In this document: positions 26,114 through 35,658 of the stretch, piece after piece
Numbering within the stretch: the first letter of the stretch is position 1
How the letters are laid out: each line of letters begins with the position of its first letter
DNA from: Mucilaginibacter aurantiaciroseus
GTDB lineage: Bacteria; Bacteroidota; Bacteroidia; Sphingobacteriales; Sphingobacteriaceae
Length of the DNA stretch: 64,000 bases
Direction: 5' to 3'
Assembly (NCBI RefSeq): GCF_024055595.1
Contig: NZ_JAMXOF010000001.1
Coordinates: 868,001-932,000, forward strand
The notes under the pieces: model-generated
Told to the model about the DNA's origin: nothing
The model's input: the letters and a program-made list of their open reading frames with translations, nothing else
Database searches by the model: none
Position numbers and translations under genes: made by a program

Positions 26114-26142
26114 TTTGATGATGAAGATATGTAAAATCTTTG
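26114..26142 (+). promoter_or_regulatory. Candidate promoter of the fecR-susCD operon
   Basis: TTTG at 26114 and AATCTTTG at 26135-26142 are spaced by 17 bases, one mismatch from the Bacteroidota housekeeping -7 element TAnnTTTG. It lies 67 bp before the FecR start. ECF-dependent promoters of the PUL may be elsewhere. Confidence 0.35.
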
Positions 26143-26209
26143 TAAATAATTTTAAAAAGTATTGGTAAAAAAGAATAATCTATTGCACTTGTATACAAAC
26201 ACCAACTTA

Positions 26210-27262
26210 ATGGACTACATAAATTTTAATATCGAGGATTTTTTAACGGATGAAAGCTTTATTAACTATTGTTACGAACTTAACGAAGCTGATAAAACAC
26301 ACTGGGAAAACATCATTTTAACACAACCTCTTCTAAAAAAGAAAATTGCCGATGCCCGCGAACTCTGCCTGTTGCTGAGCATCAAAATAAGTAAAGAAGA
26401 AAAACAGGATGCCCTTACCAAATTAAAGGCATCAATAGCGGCCGAGCAGCTTAAAACAAAAAGCATACAGATAACCAACATCCGCCGTTTATGGATGCCA
26501 CGCATCGCTATTGCCGCTACGTTATTGGTGTTGGCAATAGGTTATGGTTTGTATCGGTATAATGCACCCATTTCAGGCGCGGTGTTGTACAGCCAGGTAA
26601 CCAATAATAATTATCATATGGTAGCCCAAACAAACTTCAGCAACCGCAAAGTGGTGGTTTTGCCAGATGGTTCAACCGTATCGCTTAACGGATCGAGCTC
26701 GCTAAAAATAGCTAACGATTATAATACGGAAAACCGCCATGTGCTTTTAACCGGCGAGGCATTTTTTGAAGTTACTAAAGACAAAACACGCCCTTTTGTG
26801 GTGTTAACCAACAAAACAGCCACCACAGCTTTAGGTACATCATTTAAGGTAACCAGCTACGGTGATGCCAGAACCGCGAGTGTAATGCTATCGACAGGTA
26901 AAGTTAAGGTTGAGGCAACCCAAACCCAATCAAAAATTGCCGATCAGGTCCTGATACCAGGACAGCAGGTTGTTTTGGCGGAAGGGAATAACAGCTTCAC
27001 CAAATCGGACTTTGACCAAGTTGAGATCCAAAACTGGAGAAACAGCAGGCTTGTATTTACCAATGCCGATTTTAAAGATATAGCTGCAAAAATAGCTAAT
27101 ACCTATGGTGTAGTTATTAAAGCAGATGAGAAAGAAGCCGGGAAAATAATGTTCACCGGTCAGTTCAATAATAAAAAACTAACCGATGTGCTTGATGCCA
27201 TTGGCTTTGTAAACAAATTCACTTATAACCACGATGGCAGCACTGTAAAACTTGTATTCTAA
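26210..27262 (+). CDS. FecR-family anti-sigma factor
   Basis: About 350 residues: an N-terminal cytoplasmic anti-sigma region, one membrane helix (IAIAATLLVLAIGYGLY), and a periplasmic FecR domain (KVVVLPDGSTVSLNGSSSL, then GEAFFEVTKD and FVVLTNKTATTALGTSFKV) plus a C-terminal STN-like region (DVLDAIGFVNKFTY). It holds the divergent ECF sigma factor inactive until SusC signals through its STN domain. The ATG at 26210 is preferred; an upstream TTG at 26162 adds unlikely residues. It begins a five- or six-gene operon with SusC, SusD and glycoside hydrolases. Confidence 0.9.
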   Translation: MDYINFNIEDFLTDESFINYCYELNEADKTHWENIILTQPLLKKKIADARELCLLLSIKISKEEKQDALTKLKASIAAEQLKTKSIQITNIRRLWMPRIAIAATLLVLAIGYGLYRYNAPISGAVLYSQVTNNNYHMVAQTNFSNRKVVVLPDGSTVSLNGSSSLKIANDYNTENRHVLLTGEAFFEVTKDKTRPFVVLTNKTATTALGTSFKVTSYGDARTASVMLSTGKVKVEATQTQSKIADQVLIPGQQVVLAEGNNSFTKSDFDQVEIQNWRNSRLVFTNADFKDIAAKIANTYGVVIKADEKEAGKIMFTGQFNNKKLTDVLDAIGFVNKFTYNHDGSTVKLVF

Positions 27263-27307
27263 AAACTAAACTATAATTAAAATAAACGCAACCTAAATTT
27301 TAAAACT

Positions 27308-30300
27308 ATGCTAAAAAAACTACCCGCTAAACGTTTTTTTTCGAAAATGTTGCTGAGGATGCTTGGGGCAGTGTTCCTGGTTATTTGTACCAGTGCTTAC
27401 GCCCAGTCGGCACCCAAAGCAGAGTTTTACTCTTTTAACTGGCAAGACCAGCCTGTTGATAAAGTGTTTAAGCAAATTGAGGATGCCACTAAAGTTCATT
27501 TCTCATACAACCCTGCCGATGTTGACTTTAAACGCAGGATCAGCCTTAAGGTAACCAACAAGCAATTGAACGATGTTATCGAAGCTTTAGCAAGCAGGAT
27601 AAACGTGAGGTATAAAATTGCCGGCGAAACGGTAATGATACAGGCGTTTAAAAGCAATGCTAATACAGTAGCGTTTATCCTTAAAGGTAAAGTGTTGGAT
27701 TCTGACAAGCTACCTTTGCCGGGGGTAACTGTAGTGAACACCAGGAACGATAAATCGGCTGTTACCAATAACCAGGGTGAATTTGCTGTAGAAGCTAACG
27801 CCGGCGATGTAATAACCTTTAGAATGCTTGGTTTTGAGACATCATCTGTTATAGCCAGCGAAAACGTAAAGTTTGTAACCATTAACCTAAGCCTTAGCAG
27901 CACCGAATTAAAAACGGTAGTTGTAACTGCCCTTGGTATCAAACGCGAACAACGCGCTTTGGGTTATGCCTTTGCCGAGGTAGACGGTAACGACCTGAAA
28001 AAAGCCCGCGAAACCAATGTGATGAACTCGCTTGCGGGTAAAGTTGCCGGTTTGGTTATCAACAGCACAGCAGGTGGCCCTGCAGGTTCATCAAGGGTTA
28101 TTATTCGTGGTAACACAACTATTACTGGCAATAACCAGCCATTATATGTGGTAGATGGTGTGCCGATAGATAACTCTAACTACGGCCAGGTGGGCGGTGG
28201 CAAATATTCGGGTGGCCAGGATTTTGGCGATGCCATATCTGCCATTAATCCAGATGATGTAGATAAGATAAGCGTGCTGAAAGGCCCTTCTGCTTCGGCA
28301 CTTTACGGTAGCCGCGCAGGTAACGGTGTTATTTTAATAACTACTAAACGTGGAGGTACTCGTAAAGAATTGGGTATCGAATTTAACAGCACCTCTTCTT
28401 TTGAAAAACAACTAACCACTTTAGATGGAAACCAGTTCATTTACGGGCAGGGCAGTTCAGAGCAATTGGTGATAGATGCCGCACAGGCAAAAAACACCCT
28501 GTTCAATAACTTTGGCCCACGTTTAGATCCAAACTTACAGGTAATTGGGTTCGACGGTATATACCGCCCTTATGCTTTGGTGAAGGATAATATCCAGGAT
28601 TTCTTTCGTACGGGTTCAACTTTTACCAATACTATCGCGTTATCAAACTCAAGCGATAAAGGAAACTTCCGCTTGTCCATCTCAGATCTTCGTAACAACG
28701 ATATTGTACCGGGCAGCAACATGCGCCGTAACACATTCAACTTTACAGGTAGCTCCAAATTCGGCAAAAACCTTACGGTAGAAGCCAGGGTAATGTACAT
28801 GAACGAGAATGTTAAAAACCGCCCGTCATTGGCTGATGATCCGGGTAACATTGGTAACAACTTTATTGGACTGGCTAATAACGTTGACCAGGCTTACTTT
28901 AAAACAGGCTATAAAGATGTGGAAGGTAATTACGTAGAGTGGGGCGGAGGCCAATACAGGCTGGACCCATACTGGGTAATTAACGAGATGAGTAACCGCA
29001 CCAAAAAGAACCGCATGATAGGTGGTTTGCAGGCCAACTACGTTTTTACCAGTTGGTTGAATTTGCAGGGCCGCGCCTCTACAGATTTCACCTATTTCGA
29101 CTACGAGAAATTCAGCCCGCGTTCAACCCCCGGCTCGTTAACCGGCAGGTTAGAAACTACCAACCAAAAGGTACAAACTACCGAGGCTGATATATTACTA
29201 ACCGCTCAGAAACAAGTGACCAGATCTTTAAACTTATCTGCAAGGTTGGGTACAAGTTTGTCACGTAGTGCGGCACCTGGCTACACAGGTAACTATATAA
29301 ATATGGTGGCAACAGATGCAATAAGTTCTAATAGCTTCTCTGATAAAACCATCATCCAGCTCTCGCCAAGAGCAATGGAAACCAGGTCTGTATATGGTTT
29401 GTTCACAGCCGGATACAAAGGTTATTTATACTTGGATGCAACCGTTCGCCGGGATGCAGTATCAACACTGCCGGCCGGTAAAAATGCTTACACCTATCCG
29501 TCAGCATCAGCAAGTTTTGTATTTACCGATGCATTCAATATTCCTAAATCAGTACTGTCATTTGGCAAGATCCGGGTATCGGGTGCCGAGGTTGCAAGCA
29601 GCACTGATCCATATATGCTAAATTTAGTTTATGCCCTTAACCCTCAAAACTTTAACGGGCAGGCTATAGGTGGTATCGGTACAACCATTAAACCGCCTGG
29701 TAACGACCTTAAACCGACCCGTACACGTTCTTTTGAAGTGGGTACCGACCTGAAGTTTTTTAATGACAGGATTGGTTTGGATGTTACTTATTACACCTCA
29801 AAATCAAGGGACCAGATCAATATCGTTAATATCCCGTTAAGCTCGGGTTTTACGCAAAGCCTGGTAAATGCAGGTGTTATTGCTAATAAGGGAATTGAGG
29901 TTACCTTAAACGCAAGGCCTATTGTAACCAAAGATTTTAGCTGGGACTTTAACGTGAATTTTGCGCGCAACATCAACAATGTAGAATCTCTTGCCGAGGG
30001 TATCCCATACCTTACGCTTTCTGACGCACGCTGGTTAGGTACATCTGTTGTTGCAAGGCCAAATACCCCATATGGGGCTATATTAGGTTACGGCGGCCAA
30101 AAAAACGTTCAGGGCAATGCCATACTCGATCCGGTTACCCTTGCGCCAATGCAAACGGTTGACAGAGAGGTGCTTGGTAAAGGTACCTGGAGCTGGACGG
30201 GCGGTTTAAGCAGTCAGTTCTCTTATAAAAACTTTGGTTTAAGCTTCGTAGTGGATATTAAACATGGTGCAAGCCTGTTCTCGATGACTAACTTGTTCAA

Positions 30301-30814
30301 CGTTATACGCGGCGCAAGTTTGGTAACCTTACCGGGCAGGGCCGAGTGGATAGCATCTGAAGAAGCACGCCAAACCGCCGGTATGAGCATTGAGCAATGG
30401 ACAGCAGCCGGTAATGTTAGGGGCTACGTACCACAAGGTGTGGTACAAACCGGCGTTGATGGAGCAGGTAAACCTATTTATGCTAAAAACACCAAGGCTG
30501 TTGATCCATCAATATACTGGGCCAATTATTACAGCGATGGTAATGGTGTAGCTACGCCGTTTATTTACGATGCAAGCTATATCAAAATGCGAGAGATCAC
30601 GGTAAGCTATAATATCCCAAGTGCAGTTTCATCAAAATGGGGAATCAAAAATATGTCGGTAGCGCTGGTTAGTCGTAACCCGTTCATCATACATAAAAAT
30701 GTACCCAATGTTGACCCGGATTCTAACTACAACAATGGTAACGGCCAGGGCCTTGAGTATGGCTCGTTACCATCAAGGAAAAGCTGGGGCTTTAACTTAA
30801 ACGTGAAATTCTAA
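27308..30814 (+). CDS. SusC/RagA-family TonB-linked outer membrane receptor with STN signalling domain
   Basis: 1168 residues. In order: signal peptide ending near TSAYAQS; an STN secretin/TonB N-terminal domain (about 35-115) for signalling to FecR; a carboxypeptidase-regulatory-like domain with the conserved LPGVTVVNTRND and VTNNQGEF; a plug with the SusC box (LGIKREQRALGYA ... YVVDGVPIDN ... AISAINPDDVDKISVLKG, SALYGSRAGNGVILITTKRG); and a 22-strand barrel ending in NVKF. It imports oligosaccharides across the outer membrane using TonB and works with the SusD lipoprotein 33 bp downstream. The STN domain fits with the adjacent sigma/FecR pair. Confidence 0.95.
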   Translation: MLKKLPAKRFFSKMLLRMLGAVFLVICTSAYAQSAPKAEFYSFNWQDQPVDKVFKQIEDATKVHFSYNPADVDFKRRISLKVTNKQLNDVIEALASRINVRYKIAGETVMIQAFKSNANTVAFILKGKVLDSDKLPLPGVTVVNTRNDKSAVTNNQGEFAVEANAGDVITFRMLGFETSSVIASENVKFVTINLSLSSTELKTVVVTALGIKREQRALGYAFAEVDGNDLKKARETNVMNSLAGKVAGLVINSTAGGPAGSSRVIIRGNTTITGNNQPLYVVDGVPIDNSNYGQVGGGKYSGGQDFGDAISAINPDDVDKISVLKGPSASALYGSRAGNGVILITTKRGGTRKELGIEFNSTSSFEKQLTTLDGNQFIYGQGSSEQLVIDAAQAKNTLFNNFGPRLDPNLQVIGFDGIYRPYALVKDNIQDFFRTGSTFTNTIALSNSSDKGNFRLSISDLRNNDIVPGSNMRRNTFNFTGSSKFGKNLTVEARVMYMNENVKNRPSLADDPGNIGNNFIGLANNVDQAYFKTGYKDVEGNYVEWGGGQYRLDPYWVINEMSNRTKKNRMIGGLQANYVFTSWLNLQGRASTDFTYFDYEKFSPRSTPGSLTGRLETTNQKVQTTEADILLTAQKQVTRSLNLSARLGTSLSRSAAPGYTGNYINMVATDAISSNSFSDKTIIQLSPRAMETRSVYGLFTAGYKGYLYLDATVRRDAVSTLPAGKNAYTYPSASASFVFTDAFNIPKSVLSFGKIRVSGAEVASSTDPYMLNLVYALNPQNFNGQAIGGIGTTIKPPGNDLKPTRTRSFEVGTDLKFFNDRIGLDVTYYTSKSRDQINIVNIPLSSGFTQSLVNAGVIANKGIEVTLNARPIVTKDFSWDFNVNFARNINNVESLAEGIPYLTLSDARWLGTSVVARPNTPYGAILGYGGQKNVQGNAILDPVTLAPMQTVDREVLGKGTWSWTGGLSSQFSYKNFGLSFVVDIKHGASLFSMTNLFNVIRGASLVTLPGRAEWIASEEARQTAGMSIEQWTAAGNVRGYVPQGVVQTGVDGAGKPIYAKNTKAVDPSIYWANYYSDGNGVATPFIYDASYIKMREITVSYNIPSAVSSKWGIKNMSVALVSRNPFIIHKNVPNVDPDSNYNNGNGQGLEYGSLPSRKSWGFNLNVKF

Positions 30815-30847
30815 CAAGAGATATAGACTATTGACAATCATATAGAT

Positions 30848-32455
30848 ATGAAAAGATATATAAACAAAATAGCCATTGTGCTTTTAGCGGTTACCACGCT
30901 ATCGATATCCTGTAAAAAGTTCGAAGATTTTGGCAGCTTAAATACCGACCCCACCAAGTCGAGCAATCTTGACCCGATTAATCAGTTGGTGTTAACACAA
31001 CTGCGTTTCTCTGGCGAGTTAACCATTAACGAACGTAGCAGCATCATCATGACCATGCCATTGGTGCAGCAAATTGGCGGTGCTTATTACAACCGCTACG
31101 GTTTCGAATATGTAAAGAACCGACAATACATGTCCGAGCTTTGGGAACTTGGCTACCCTAACGATGTGTTGAACATTGTTGATGCTGCCGAGCGTTCTGC
31201 AAAAGACCCGCTTAAAAGCAACCTGAACGCCATGTGCCGTATTATGAAGGTGTACATTTTTGCCCGTATGACAGACCTTTATGGCGACATCCCTTACAAA
31301 CAGGCCGGTAAGGCCTATATTTCCGGCATTATTCGACCCGAGTTTGATACACAGCAGGATATTTACAACGATTTCTTTAAAGAACTGAAAGAAGCATCGG
31401 CACAATTGGATGCATCAAAAGATAACGTAGCCGCAGATATTTATTACCAGGGTAACATAGTTGCCTGGAAAAAATTCGCAAACTCGTTACACCTGCGTTT
31501 AGCCATGAGGTTGAGCAAGGTTGACCCCGACAAAGCAAAAGCGGAAGTACAGGCAGCTTACGCAGCAGGTGTATTTATTAGTGCCGATGATAATTGCATA
31601 ACCCACCACACCGATGTGCAAAACAGCTATTCGGATATCCGCGGTAACGGGATCTCGGTTGCTATTAACCAATACCCGGATGAGGGCCGCCCACGTATTT
31701 GTTCAACTTTGTTAAAAGCGATGAGTGATGCCAACGACCCGCGTTTAAAGCCTATAGCACGTAATTATTGGGTTAACCCGGATAAACCTTCGGAAAGGCT
31801 CGACGTAAGCGATGCTTTAAGAACCGCTGGTGTTGGTATTATAGGAGTTGGCCCCGGTAAATATAACTACGATGATTTTATGGGCGCTGTGAATGTTGAC
31901 CTTGGTGGTGGCCGCATTGTGCAGGTGCCAAATAATGGCCAAAAAGTGCAATTAGCTAATTGGATGATCACTAATGATGCACCATATTTCCACATTACCT
32001 ATGCCGAAACCGAACTTTTATTGGCTGAAGCAAACCAACGCTGGAACCTGAATTTAGGTGCAAGTGCTAAAACACATTACGAAAATGGTGTGGCTGCAGC
32101 CATGAAGCAATTGGCCCTGTTTAAAGGCGGACCGGTAATTACCTACACCCAGATCCAAAACTTTAGAACAGATAACCCCCTTGCACCGGGCAATGAGTTA
32201 AAAGCGATTGATACACAACTTTGGATCGCTTTACTATTAAACGGCCCCGAAGCTTACTCAAACTGGCGCCGCACAGGCTTCCCGGTTTTAGCACCTGCAA
32301 TTACCGGTGAATCAACCACTACAACCACGCCACGCAGGTTTGAATACCCGCTTACCGAAACTGAACAGAACGCTACAAACATTAACAAAGCCATTGCCAA
32401 ACTAACCGGCGGGCTTGACGACTGGACCGCACGCGTTTGGTGGGATAAACAATAG
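30848..32455 (+). CDS. SusD/RagB-like surface glycan-binding lipoprotein
   Basis: 535 residues. The lipoprotein signal ends at LSISCKK (Cys22). It then shows the SusD-like_2 pattern: LNTDPTKSSNLDP near the N-terminus, ARMTDLYGDIPY in the helical core, and YAETELLLAEANQRWN (TPR-like). It caps the SusC transporter and captures oligosaccharides at the cell surface. Gene order SusC-SusD-GH18-GH18like-GH16 and short gaps (33 bp upstream, 12 bp downstream) make it part of one PUL. Confidence 0.93.
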   Translation: MKRYINKIAIVLLAVTTLSISCKKFEDFGSLNTDPTKSSNLDPINQLVLTQLRFSGELTINERSSIIMTMPLVQQIGGAYYNRYGFEYVKNRQYMSELWELGYPNDVLNIVDAAERSAKDPLKSNLNAMCRIMKVYIFARMTDLYGDIPYKQAGKAYISGIIRPEFDTQQDIYNDFFKELKEASAQLDASKDNVAADIYYQGNIVAWKKFANSLHLRLAMRLSKVDPDKAKAEVQAAYAAGVFISADDNCITHHTDVQNSYSDIRGNGISVAINQYPDEGRPRICSTLLKAMSDANDPRLKPIARNYWVNPDKPSERLDVSDALRTAGVGIIGVGPGKYNYDDFMGAVNVDLGGGRIVQVPNNGQKVQLANWMITNDAPYFHITYAETELLLAEANQRWNLNLGASAKTHYENGVAAAMKQLALFKGGPVITYTQIQNFRTDNPLAPGNELKAIDTQLWIALLLNGPEAYSNWRRTGFPVLAPAITGESTTTTTPRRFEYPLTETEQNATNINKAIAKLTGGLDDWTARVWWDKQ

Positions 32456-32467
32456 TATAAAAGATTG

Positions 32468-33484
32468 ATGATGAAGATAATAAAAAGTAATATTTGGTGT
32501 GTTATTTTATTGGTTGTATTTATGTGTAGCTGTAAAAAAAGTGCGCGATCTGAGGTGAAGACGGATGGCGATAAAACGCCGGTGGCAGCCGCCTCGTTTA
32601 GGGTGGTGGGTTACCTGCGCGAATATAATGTGGTTGATGGCCGGGCTATGCGATTTGATTTTAGTAAGATAACCCATTTGAATATCGCATTTATAAACCC
32701 CGATACAAACGGCACTTTTAGCACGCTTAGCGGGTTGAAAGAACTGGTTACTGCCGCGCATGCAAAAAACGTAAAAATTTTGGCATCAATTGGTGGCGGA
32801 CTTGCGCCGGAGTATTACACTACGCTGATAGCCGATAAAAATAGTCGCGCAAAACTGGTAGGCAGCTTAGCATCACTAACCGACCAGTACAACCTGGACG
32901 GTATTGATGTTGACCTGGAAGGACACTTTGTGGATGCCAATTACGAAACCTTTGTGGTAGAGTTAAAGGCACTATTGACGCCTAAGGGCAAGTTGCTTAC
33001 AACGGCTATTGCAACAGTTTATGCAACGCAGTACACCAACAAGGCACTGGCACAGTTCAACTTTATCAACATTATGTCGTACGATAAAACAGGGCCATGG
33101 AAACCCGAAAAACCCGGTCAGCATTCGCCGTACTCAATGGCGGTTGATGACCTTAACTATTGGGGCGGTACCCGCGGCATAGCCAAAGAAAAGTTAAGTC
33201 TTGGTTTACCATTCTATGGTTATGGTTTCGGTAACGGTGTGCCCGAGGATATGGCTTTCTCAGACATCATCAAAAAATATCCCGGAGCAGAAAGTAAGGA
33301 CGAGGTAACCGTATCTGCCGGTGGTACCATTTACTACAATGGCATGCCAACCATTAAAAGTAAAACCACATTGGCTTTGCAAAAGGCAGGTGGTGTTATG
33401 ATATGGCAGCTGCTACAGGACGATGCTGGTACAAACTTGTTATTAAATACTATTGACGCCGAGATAAAGTCAGCAAAAAAATAA
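32468..33484 (+). CDS. GH18 family lipoprotein (chitinase/endo-N-acetylglucosaminidase-like)
   Basis: 338 residues. Lipoprotein signal (FMCSCKK) followed by a GH18 TIM barrel: VVGYLREYN at strand 1, KILASIGGG at strand 3, and the complete catalytic motif D144-G-I-D147-V-D149-L-E151 with Glu151 as the acid. QFNFINIMSYDKTGPW gives strand 6. GH18 enzymes cleave beta-1,4 bonds of GlcNAc-containing glycans with substrate-assisted catalysis, e.g. chitin, or the core of N-glycans. The cell-surface location and the PUL suggest attack on external chitin-like or glycoprotein glycans. The ATG at 32468 is used; a TTG just before is also possible. Confidence 0.88.
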   Translation: MMKIIKSNIWCVILLVVFMCSCKKSARSEVKTDGDKTPVAAASFRVVGYLREYNVVDGRAMRFDFSKITHLNIAFINPDTNGTFSTLSGLKELVTAAHAKNVKILASIGGGLAPEYYTTLIADKNSRAKLVGSLASLTDQYNLDGIDVDLEGHFVDANYETFVVELKALLTPKGKLLTTAIATVYATQYTNKALAQFNFINIMSYDKTGPWKPEKPGQHSPYSMAVDDLNYWGGTRGIAKEKLSLGLPFYGYGFGNGVPEDMAFSDIIKKYPGAESKDEVTVSAGGTIYYNGMPTIKSKTTLALQKAGGVMIWQLLQDDAGTNLLLNTIDAEIKSAKK

Positions 33485-33514
33485 GATATACAACATATTA
33501 AATCATAAAAGAAA

Positions 33515-34855
33515 ATGAAAAAGGTCTATAAAAAAATATTATTCCTGCTGGTGATGATGGTTGCATTAAGCACCGGGTGTAAAAAAGACATCGCCAAAGA
33601 ACAGGAAGCCGGCAACCCGCTTCAGCCAAGGATCTTCGATATCTTGAGGGATTTTTCGGGCGCGCAGATCATCAACGAAGGCGATACCGCTAAATTCAAC
33701 GGTATCGAAATTACACCTGCCGGCAAAGCTGATGTAAGCTGGATGGTTGATGGCAAGGAAGTATCAAAAGATAAAAAATTTGCATTCGCCCCTGCAAGGG
33801 GCGGAGAGTTTGTGATCAAACTAAAGGTATCTTACAACGGTGATTCGAGTGTTAGGAGTACCAAGGTATTGGTTAATCCATCAACCTATACATTTAAGCC
33901 ATACACCAAAATTGCGATGACCTACCTTACACAGGATGCAACCGCTGCCAACGTAAATTTCAACAACGTTACCCACGTTGCTTACAAAATTGGGTTAGTA
34001 TCTCCTGAAGGCGACTTGGATACTTCACCGGGCGAAGCGGGCCAGAAAGCAAGGGAAATTGTAGCAAGGGCGCACATTGCAGGCGTACCGGTTATTATGG
34101 GCATCAGCGGCAGGCTGTCAGGCATTGATGGCTGGGCAATTTACGAAACCAACGATTTTGGTACCGCCATCCGCGACGCTGCAAAACGTACCAAATTGGT
34201 TGGCCTGGTTAAGGCTTATGTAGCCGCTAAACAAATGGACGGTGTGGATATCATGATGACAGATATTAATTCGGGCAACGCGCCGGATAATATCCATGCT
34301 ATAGGCCCATTCCTTACCCAGCTTAAGGCAGCTTTACCGGCAAAGGCTATTATTACTGTTACAGTAACCACCAATTACCAGCATTGGGAGTATCCCGATC
34401 TTTCTGCTGCAACATGGGTTAACCTGCACACTTTTGAGGATAACATCCACATAGGACCCGATGCACAGGTTGGCCAGTCGTCAAGCCTGGCCTTTATGAA
34501 AGAGGGGGCTGAAAAATGGACAAACTTCCACTTACCTGCAAGCAAACTGGTTTTGGGTGTGCCTGCATTTGGGTTACGTTACAACGCATTAAACGGAGCG
34601 GGTAACAACGAAAGCTGGGGGTCATATGATTACATGACCTACAAAGCTATCCTAGCTGCCGACCCAACCGCGTTTGGTAAAGAGTTTACCGATAAGTCTG
34701 GAAAAGGTGTTTACTACAGCGGTGTGCAGTTAGTTACCTTAAAGGCTGGTTATATAAAAAATAATGGCTTTAAAGGTGGTTATGTATGGGCAGGCGATTA
34801 TGATACGCAAGATGCCAACTCGCTAATGTTGGCCTTATTTAACGGGATAAAATAG
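33515..34855 (+). CDS. GH18-like surface protein with degenerate active site; probable glycan-binding protein
   Basis: 446 residues. Lipoprotein signal (TGCKK), a PKD/Ig-like N-terminal domain (about 35-125, KADVSWMVDGKEVSKDKKFA, FVIKLKVSYNGDSSV) and then a GH18 barrel (VTHVAYKIGLVSPEG at strand 2, PVIMGISGRLSG at strand 3). The catalytic motif reads D242-G-V-D245-I-M247-M-T249, so the third Asp is Met and the essential Glu is Thr. It keeps the fold but should be inactive, which fits a SusE/F-like surface glycan-binding protein made from a GH18 ancestor. It lies between the active GH18 and a GH16. Confidence 0.8.
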   Translation: MKKVYKKILFLLVMMVALSTGCKKDIAKEQEAGNPLQPRIFDILRDFSGAQIINEGDTAKFNGIEITPAGKADVSWMVDGKEVSKDKKFAFAPARGGEFVIKLKVSYNGDSSVRSTKVLVNPSTYTFKPYTKIAMTYLTQDATAANVNFNNVTHVAYKIGLVSPEGDLDTSPGEAGQKAREIVARAHIAGVPVIMGISGRLSGIDGWAIYETNDFGTAIRDAAKRTKLVGLVKAYVAAKQMDGVDIMMTDINSGNAPDNIHAIGPFLTQLKAALPAKAIITVTVTTNYQHWEYPDLSAATWVNLHTFEDNIHIGPDAQVGQSSSLAFMKEGAEKWTNFHLPASKLVLGVPAFGLRYNALNGAGNNESWGSYDYMTYKAILAADPTAFGKEFTDKSGKGVYYSGVQLVTLKAGYIKNNGFKGGYVWAGDYDTQDANSLMLALFNGIK

Positions 34856-34863
34856 CAGCGACA

Positions 34864-35601
34864 ATGAAAAGAATATTTGTTTTAGCGGTTGCCTTATTGG
34901 CAACCGCCGTGTATAATAATGCAAATGCACAGGGCCAAACAATTAAATGGAGTGGCTATACCTGGAATGTAAAAGAACCTACAGAATCAACCGGCCCCGG
35001 CCCAAATTACTGGAGCGGCAACAACGTATGGATTGATGGCAGTGGATGGTTACACTTAAAAATAAGTAAGAATGCCACTAATGGCCGTTGGGAATGCGCC
35101 GAAGTTGCCAGTATCGAAGGTTTTGGCATGGGCACTTACCAATGGCAAATTGATGCCGATGTAGATAAGTTTGATAAAAACCTGGTACTGGGTCTGTTTA
35201 ATTACTCAGGTACCGATGCGCGTGATGAGATAGACATTGAGTTTGCACGTTGGGGTAATAGCGCTTATCCAAACTTAAATTATACGGTTTACCCAAAAGC
35301 CGGCGACCCGCCAAGGCATACCAGCTATAGCTCAGAGTTTACATCGCCCAATGGTACTTATACAACCCATAGGTTCATCCGTACGGCTAATAGCGTTACA
35401 TTTAAAACCCTATACGGCCATTTGAACGACGAGCCAAGGGATCATCTATTTTTGAGTAAAGAGTTCAAGAGCCCGTCGGTATCTATAAGCAGTGTGGCTA
35501 TGCCGGTGCTTTTAAATCTTTGGCTGTTTAAAGGCCAGGCGCCAACAGATGATAAACCTTTCGAGGTCGTCATCCACAGCTTTAAGTTTACTGCACAATA
35601 A
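34864..35601 (+). CDS. GH16 family glycoside hydrolase
   Basis: 245 residues with a signal peptide ending near NANAQG and a concanavalin-like beta-jelly-roll. The catalytic motif E122-I-D124-I-E126 (in DARDEIDIEFARWG) is the GH16 E-x-D-x-E signature: Glu122 nucleophile and Glu126 acid. Known GH16 activities include beta-1,3(4)-glucanase, agarase, carrageenase and chitin transglycosylase. Together with the GH18 pair it suggests the PUL targets a mixed glucan/chitin material such as fungal cell wall (inference). It is the last gene of the operon, 8 bp after the GH18-like gene. Confidence 0.85.
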   Translation: MKRIFVLAVALLATAVYNNANAQGQTIKWSGYTWNVKEPTESTGPGPNYWSGNNVWIDGSGWLHLKISKNATNGRWECAEVASIEGFGMGTYQWQIDADVDKFDKNLVLGLFNYSGTDARDEIDIEFARWGNSAYPNLNYTVYPKAGDPPRHTSYSSEFTSPNGTYTTHRFIRTANSVTFKTLYGHLNDEPRDHLFLSKEFKSPSVSISSVAMPVLLNLWLFKGQAPTDDKPFEVVIHSFKFTAQ

Positions 35602-35658
35602 ATTCGTTGTTAAGGGATGATCGCTTGTTTGGTGAGAAACATCCGTTTTTTTTTATGA

